Of a stretch of DNA of 36,678 nucleotides, positions 32,930-36,678 are shown in pieces. Position 1 is the stretch's first letter, and every line of letters begins with the position of its first letter. The stretch lies in NCBI GenBank assembly GCA_022510815.1, contig JAFLST010000003.1:52464-89141 (forward strand), given 5' to 3'. Below the pieces are notes generated by a model. That model was not told the origin of the DNA and did no database searches. It saw only the letters and a program-made list of their open reading frames with translations. The translations under genes and the position numbers were made by a program. This DNA comes from Christensenellaceae bacterium (GTDB lineage: Bacteria > Bacillota > Clostridia > Christensenellales > Aristaeellaceae).

Positions 32930-33090
32930 GGCCGGAACACCAGACCCAAGCGGCGACGTGAGGGCGAGGCAGAGGCGAGATGATTCCCGGGGTTGACTGC
33001 CAAGGTGCGCCGAGGCGGGAGACGGACAGGGGAGCATAGCGTGTATGTCAGGGCGATGTTCGGCGTGTGCCGGAGATCGCCTTTTCTGTG
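32930..33090 (+). promoter_or_regulatory. Long leader RNA with terminal attenuator, class not recognised
   Basis: The leader can form CTGG/CCAG near its 5' end, GGCAG/CTGCC around 32969-33001, and a longer CGGCGAC with GTGCGCCG pairing that encloses it. A final hairpin pairs 33052-33057 (GGCGAT) with 33076-33081 (ATCGCC) and 33059-33064 with 33069-33074, followed by TTTT at 33082-33085. That terminator lies just before the ribosome site of the first gene. A 19-codon frame (ATG 32980 to TAG 33037-33039) lies upstream of the hairpin but has a poor ribosome site. I find no TPP, FMN, cobalamin, SAM, glycine or T-box core. Confidence 0.5.
33052..33085 (+). terminator. Attenuator terminator before the TM1266-type gene
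   Basis: Two six-bp stems separated by one mismatch, loop GTGT, and TTTT at 33082-33085. It is located within the leader, six bases before AAAGGAGGG. Confidence 0.7.
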
Positions 33091-33105
33091 AAAGGAGGGA
33101 CGCTT

Positions 33106-33372
33106 GTGGATGTGCGGCTTGGATTCGTCGGTATCGTCATTGAGGAAAGGCGGCAGGCCGAGGAGGTCAACCGCGTGCTGTCGCAGTACGGCGCGATCAT
33201 CCGCGGGCGCATCGGTGTGCCGGACAGGGAGACGGGACTGGCAGTGATCGGGATTATCGTCGAGGGGACGAACGATCAGGTTGGCGCGATGACCGGGCGG
33301 CTGGGCAATCTGTCCGGCGTGACGGTCAAGAGCGCCATGACGGCCAAGCGGACCGGCTCCGGGGAATCCTGA
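33106..33372 (+). CDS. TM1266-type putative iron-only hydrogenase system regulator
   Basis: An 88-residue ACT-like protein. The family pattern is clear: LGFVGIVIEERRQAEEVNRV, YGAIIRGRIGVPDRE, LAVIGIIVEGTNDQVGAMTGRLGNLSGVTVKSAM. These proteins are usually encoded beside [FeFe]-hydrogenase maturation genes and are called regulators on that basis; the function is unproven and no hyd gene is visible here. The start is GTG 33106, six bases after AAAGGAGGG at 33091-33099; the frame is open upstream through the terminator, so earlier starts are unlikely. It leads an operon with an ABC importer and follows an attenuator-bearing leader. Confidence 0.85.
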   Translation: MDVRLGFVGIVIEERRQAEEVNRVLSQYGAIIRGRIGVPDRETGLAVIGIIVEGTNDQVGAMTGRLGNLSGVTVKSAMTAKRTGSGES

Positions 33373-33400
33373 ATTTTTCGGAAAAGGAAGGAATCACACC

Positions 33401-34357
33401 ATGAAGAAACTGCTTGCGATCCTTTTGACCCTGTGCCTGATGCTGCCCGTGGCGGCGCTGGCGGCGGATGCGCCCGTTAACGTCTATGCGCTGATGGGCC
33501 CCACCGGTATCGGCATGGTCAAGCTCATGAACGACAATGACGGAACCTACGACTTTAAACTGGTCAGCGCGCCTGACGAGGTGGTTGCGGCCATCGCCAG
33601 CGGCAATGCGGACATCGCGGCGGTGCCCACCAATCTGGCGGCGACGCTCTACCAGAAGCTGAGCGGCGGCGTGCAGCTCGTGGCCCTGAACACGCTGGGC
33701 GTGCTGCACATCCTCGACAAGACCGGCGAGATCAATGAGATCGGCGATCTGGCAGGCAAGACGCTCTACGCCTCCGGGCAGGGCGCGATTCCCGAGTATG
33801 CGCTGAACTATATTCTCGCGGCGAATGGCCTGACCGACTCCGTGACCGTCGAGTACAAGGCGGAGCATGCCGAGCTGGCGACGCTTGCGGCCTCCGGTGA
33901 GGTGGACGTATGCATGCTGCCGGAGCCCAACGTGACCGCGGTGCTCATGCAGAACAGCGACTTCCGCATCGCGCTGGATGTGACGGCTCTCTACGATGAG
34001 GCGGCTGCCGCTGCCGGCGCCGAAGGCACGACCATGTCCATGGGCTGCGTGATCGTCCGCAGGGAGTGGGCGGAAGCAAATCCCGACAAGCTGGCGGCGT
34101 TCCTGACGGCCTATGAGGAGAGCGTTGGCTTCGTGAACAGCGATGTCGAAGCGGCGGCGCAGATGGTCGAGGAGCAGGGCATCATGCCCAAGGCGGCGGT
34201 GGCGGCCAAGGCCATCCCGAATTGTCACATCGTTTTCATCGCCGGCGAGGAGATGAAAACCATGATCGAGCCCTTCTTTGAGGTGCTCTGCAACGCGAAT
34301 CCCGGCGCGGTGGGCGGCGCGCTCCCGGCTGAGGATTTCTACTACATGGCGCAATGA
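33401..34357 (+). CDS. ABC transporter substrate-binding protein, NitT/TauT type
   Basis: A 318-residue exported binding protein. The signal peptide MKKLLAILLTLCLMLPVAAL ends near ALAADAP; there is no lipobox. The body follows the NMT1/THI5 and SsuA/TauA type: VNVYALMGPTGIGMVKLM, SAPDEVVAAIASGNADIAAVPTNLAATLYQKL, the GDLAGKTLYASGQGAIPEY hinge region, and LPEPNVTAVLM. Related proteins bind sulfonates, nitrate or pyrimidine precursors of thiamine; the ligand here cannot be chosen. AAGGAAGG lies upstream of the ATG. The stop overlaps the permease start. Confidence 0.88.
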   Translation: MKKLLAILLTLCLMLPVAALAADAPVNVYALMGPTGIGMVKLMNDNDGTYDFKLVSAPDEVVAAIASGNADIAAVPTNLAATLYQKLSGGVQLVALNTLGVLHILDKTGEINEIGDLAGKTLYASGQGAIPEYALNYILAANGLTDSVTVEYKAEHAELATLAASGEVDVCMLPEPNVTAVLMQNSDFRIALDVTALYDEAAAAAGAEGTTMSMGCVIVRREWAEANPDKLAAFLTAYEESVGFVNSDVEAAAQMVEEQGIMPKAAVAAKAIPNCHIVFIAGEEMKTMIEPFFEVLCNANPGAVGGALPAEDFYYMAQ

Positions 34358-35118
34358 AGTATTGGAAGCAAATCCTAAGGAAGGTTTTTCCTCTGGCTTT
34401 CTGGCTGCTCGTATGGGCAGTCTGCGCCCGGATGGTGGGGAAGGAGCTGCTCCTTGCCCCGCCGTCCTCGGTGCTGCGGCGCTTTTCCTTTGTTGGAGAA
34501 GCGTCCTTTTGGCATACTGTGGGCATGTCCCTGTGGCGCACGGCATTGGCCTATGGGATTGGCGTAGCGCTGGCCTGCCTGCTGGCGGTGCTGTGCAGCC
34601 TGTGGGGCTGGCTGGATGACCTCGTCCGCCCGGCGCTGGCGGTGATCCGCGCAACTCCTGTCGCATCATTCATCATTCTGGCGCTGGTGTGGCTGAGCGC
34701 CGCCAACGTTCCGATTCTAGCTGGGGTGCTGATGGTGCTGCCGGTGGTCTATGCCAGCGCGCGGGAGGGCATCGACGGGACGGACAGGAACCTGCTTGAG
34801 ATGGCGCGGATGTTCGGCTGGTCCCAGTGGAAGACGTGGCGACGGGTGGTCGTGCCCTCCGCTCTGCCGTCGGTGCTGGCGGCCTGCGAGGCCTGCGTGG
34901 GCCTGTGCCTCAAGGCAGCCATTGCGGCGGAGGTCATCGGCACGCCGAAGAACGCCATCGGCACCCGGCTCTACAGCGCGAAGATTTATCTGGAGACCGA
35001 TGCGCTGATGGCATGGACGCTGGTGGTGATCCTGCTGAGCATCGGCATCGAGAAGCTGCTGCGGCTGCTGATCCGGCGGCTGCTGAAGGGGAGGCTGACG
35101 CATGTCCATCACGCTTGA
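34354..35118 (+). CDS. ABC transporter permease, NitT/TauT (SsuC/ThiX) type
   Basis: A 254-residue membrane protein with about six membrane segments. The EAA-type coupling loop is seen as NLLEMARMFGWSQWKTWRRV and VVPSALPSVLAACE around residues 148-180, followed by the typical AAIAAEVIGTPKNAIGTRLY. It overlaps the binding protein gene by four bases and the ATPase gene by 17 bases, so the three subunits are made together. Confidence 0.88.
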   Translation: MKYWKQILRKVFPLAFWLLVWAVCARMVGKELLLAPPSSVLRRFSFVGEASFWHTVGMSLWRTALAYGIGVALACLLAVLCSLWGWLDDLVRPALAVIRATPVASFIILALVWLSAANVPILAGVLMVLPVVYASAREGIDGTDRNLLEMARMFGWSQWKTWRRVVVPSALPSVLAACEACVGLCLKAAIAAEVIGTPKNAIGTRLYSAKIYLETDALMAWTLVVILLSIGIEKLLRLLIRRLLKGRLTHVHHA

Positions 35119-35674
35119 GCACGTCGGGAAGTCCTTTGGGGACAAGACGGTGCTGTCGGATATCAGCCTGACCTTGCCGGACGGCGGCTCGGTATGCTTC
35201 TTCGGCCCCTCCGGCTGCGGCAAGACGACCCTGCTGCGTCTGATCTGCGGGCTGGAGAAGGCCGACGGCGGCACAATCGCAGTGCCTAAGGGGACGCGGT
35301 TTTCTGTGCATTTTCAGGAGGACAGACTGCTGCCGTGGCATACGGTGGCGGAGAATCTGGCGCTGACCATGCCTGCCGGGGAGGTAGGCGGCTGGCTGCG
35401 GGCGATCGGCCTGCCGGACATCGGGAACCAATACCCCGACGAGCTGTCCGGCGGTATGCGGCGGCGGGTGTCGCTGGCCCGGGCGCTGGGGCATGACAGC
35501 GATGTGCTCGTCCTCGACGAACCCCTGCGGGAGCTGGACGCCGCCATGGCAGAGACCATGCTGGAGCTGATCCGGGCGCGCAAGGGAAATCGTCTGCTGC
35601 TGCTGGTGACCCATGACCGGTTGCAGGCTGAGGCGCTGGGCTGTGAGATCGTCGACATGCAGATGGAAGCTTGA
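35102..35674 (+). CDS. ABC transporter ATP-binding protein, short NitT/TauT type
   Basis: A 190-residue nucleotide-binding subunit with all motor motifs: Walker A GPSGCGKTT at 35-43, Q-loop FQEDRLLPW with Gln72, signature LSGGMRRR at 115-122, Walker B VLVLDEP at 135-141, and the switch His171 (VTHD). It is shorter than the usual 240-260 residues, mainly through compact loops and no C-terminal extension, but is not broken. GGGGAGG in the permease tail lies upstream of the ATG. It would power the adjacent permease. Confidence 0.9.
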   Translation: MSITLEHVGKSFGDKTVLSDISLTLPDGGSVCFFGPSGCGKTTLLRLICGLEKADGGTIAVPKGTRFSVHFQEDRLLPWHTVAENLALTMPAGEVGGWLRAIGLPDIGNQYPDELSGGMRRRVSLARALGHDSDVLVLDEPLRELDAAMAETMLELIRARKGNRLLLLVTHDRLQAEALGCEIVDMQMEA

Positions 35675-35704
35675 CGGAAGGAGCGCATGGCGGCTTGCTC
35701 CGGC

Positions 35705-35733
35705 TTGACGAAGTGGGAGCCGCATAGTAGAAT
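35705..35733 (+). promoter_or_regulatory. Promoter of the MBL hydrolase gene
   Basis: TTGACG at 35705-35710, a 17-base spacer, and TAGAAT at 35728-35733, about 75 bases before the ATG. Confidence 0.75.
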
Positions 35734-35806
35734 AAAGCAAGCCATGTTTTAGAGACTGTTTCAGCAAACGAGTATCGCTTTTCATCATGAAAGGAGATCG
35801 TAAGCC

Positions 35807-36631
35807 ATGGCTGTTCCCGCGTTTCAGATGGAGAAGCTGAGTAACCGCATCACCAGAATTTTTGCGCCCTCCAGAGAACTCATGTATTTGGTGGAGGGCG
35901 ATGATCGCGCCGCTCTTCTGGACAGCGGCTGCGGCATTGGCTTTGTCCGCCCTCTCATTAAGCGGTTGACGGACAAGCCGCTCGTGGTGCTCCTGACGCA
36001 CGGCCATATCGATCATGCGATGGGCGCCTCCGAGTTTCCGCCGGAGAACGTCTATATCAACAAGGAGGACGCTTACGTCTATCAGGAGAATGCGTCTCAC
36101 GCCTTCCGAAAGGGCGGGCTGTGCCTGATAGGCCCCGCCGGGCAGGCGGTTGTGCCCGAGGAGGACTTCACACCGGAGCGGCCCATCACGGCCTATCGCG
36201 ATCTGAAGGAAGGAGATCGGTTCGACCTTGGAGGAATTTCCGTCGAGGTCTATGCCTGCCCCGGTCATACCAGAGGCACGCTGGTCATGCTGATTCCGCA
36301 GGCGAGGGCACTCCTGCTGGGCGACGCCTGCAACAGCCGCACCTTCCTCTTTGGCGAAGAGTCCACGTCAGTCGAGGAATATCAGGAGAGTCTGATCAAA
36401 CTGGAAAAAGCGCTTGCGGGGAAGTATGATGTGGTGCTGTCCTCCCATGGGGATGGATGGCTGGCTCCCGGCATCATGGGCGAGAATATCGCGCTTTGTC
36501 AGCGGATTCTGGATGGGACGGCGGATCAGGAGCCTTTTGAATTTCAGGGAAGTCACGGCCTGATCGCCGACGCTATCGCGGAACCGCGCCACGGGAACAT
36601 CGTTTATCATCCCGAGCATATCAGAAGGTGA
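35807..36631 (+). CDS. MBL-fold metallo-hydrolase
   Basis: A 274-residue soluble enzyme with a complete metallo-beta-lactamase fold metal site: THGHIDH (His65, His67, Asp69, His70), PGHTRG (His154), LLLGDACN (Asp173) and SSHGDGW (His214). It lacks a signal peptide, so it acts in the cytoplasm. AAGGAG at 35791-35796 is ten bases before ATG 35807. This fold covers glyoxalase II-like thioesterases, lactonases and others; the substrate cannot be named from motifs. It has its own promoter and no obvious partner; the window ends 47 bases after its stop. Confidence 0.9.
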   Translation: MAVPAFQMEKLSNRITRIFAPSRELMYLVEGDDRAALLDSGCGIGFVRPLIKRLTDKPLVVLLTHGHIDHAMGASEFPPENVYINKEDAYVYQENASHAFRKGGLCLIGPAGQAVVPEEDFTPERPITAYRDLKEGDRFDLGGISVEVYACPGHTRGTLVMLIPQARALLLGDACNSRTFLFGEESTSVEEYQESLIKLEKALAGKYDVVLSSHGDGWLAPGIMGENIALCQRILDGTADQEPFEFQGSHGLIADAIAEPRHGNIVYHPEHIRR

Positions 36632-36678
36632 GGCCATCTCGCGAAGAGCCCGCTTCATATGGATCAAAAACAAGCCGC

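Noticed and set aside
32930-33050. TPP riboswitch, suggested by the THI5-like binding protein downstream
   Set aside because: The CUGAGA and ACCUGAUC-type core motifs are absent.

Overview
The window reads as chromosomal DNA of a GC-rich, Gram-positive anaerobe of the Clostridia. The evidence is strong AGGAGG-type ribosome sites before nearly every gene, TTGACA/TATAAT promoters with 17-base spacers, U-tailed terminators, a PyrR-type attenuator, a clostridial cellobiose phosphorylase, a single-chain PurL, and a PurO-type IMP cyclohydrolase replacing bifunctional PurH. The genus cannot be fixed from the sequence. No insertion sequence, phage gene or CRISPR array was seen.

Layout. 1-1051: the end of a uridine kinase gene, an initiator and an elongator tRNA-Met behind one strong promoter, and a GNAT acetyltransferase. 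1096-2766 (minus): a PepV-type dipeptidase and a small unknown protein. 2952-5396: cellobiose phosphorylase. 5536-18121: a purine operon, purE-C-F-M-N-purO-(70-aa protein)-AICAR transformylase-purD-purL, with a voltage-gated K+ channel gene overlapping the end of purL. The operon has a terminator-bearing leader and a second structured region before purD. purK, purB, purA and purH are not in the window.

18256-29432: two sigma-factor modules in a row. The first is an ECF-like sigma factor with a DUF4367-like membrane anti-sigma partner. The second heads a tightly overlapped nine-gene run: ECF sigma, membrane anti-sigma-like protein, two related solute-binding proteins, an exported lipoyl-type adaptor, a MacB-like membrane protein, two sugar-type ABC permeases and a membrane-anchored HlyD-like adaptor. 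It has no ATPase gene. This mix of importer and exporter parts under its own sigma factor is the best candidate for an undescribed system here.

29483-31981 (minus): pyrR and a uracil permease behind a PyrR-type attenuator, followed by a small conserved protein. 32047-32880: a GntR/FCD regulator. 32895-35674: a TM1266-type small regulator with a NitT/TauT-type ABC importer (binding protein, permease, ATPase), preceded by a leader with an intrinsic terminator and no riboswitch class I recognise. 35705-36631: an MBL-fold hydrolase with its own promoter.

Functionally, the middle of the window builds IMP from PRPP; pyrR/uraA handle uracil salvage and its control, and the uridine kinase fragment adds uridine salvage. 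Cellobiose phosphorylase and the dipeptidase serve sugar and peptide use. The two ABC systems and the sigma operon are envelope or transport functions whose substrates cannot be read from the sequence.
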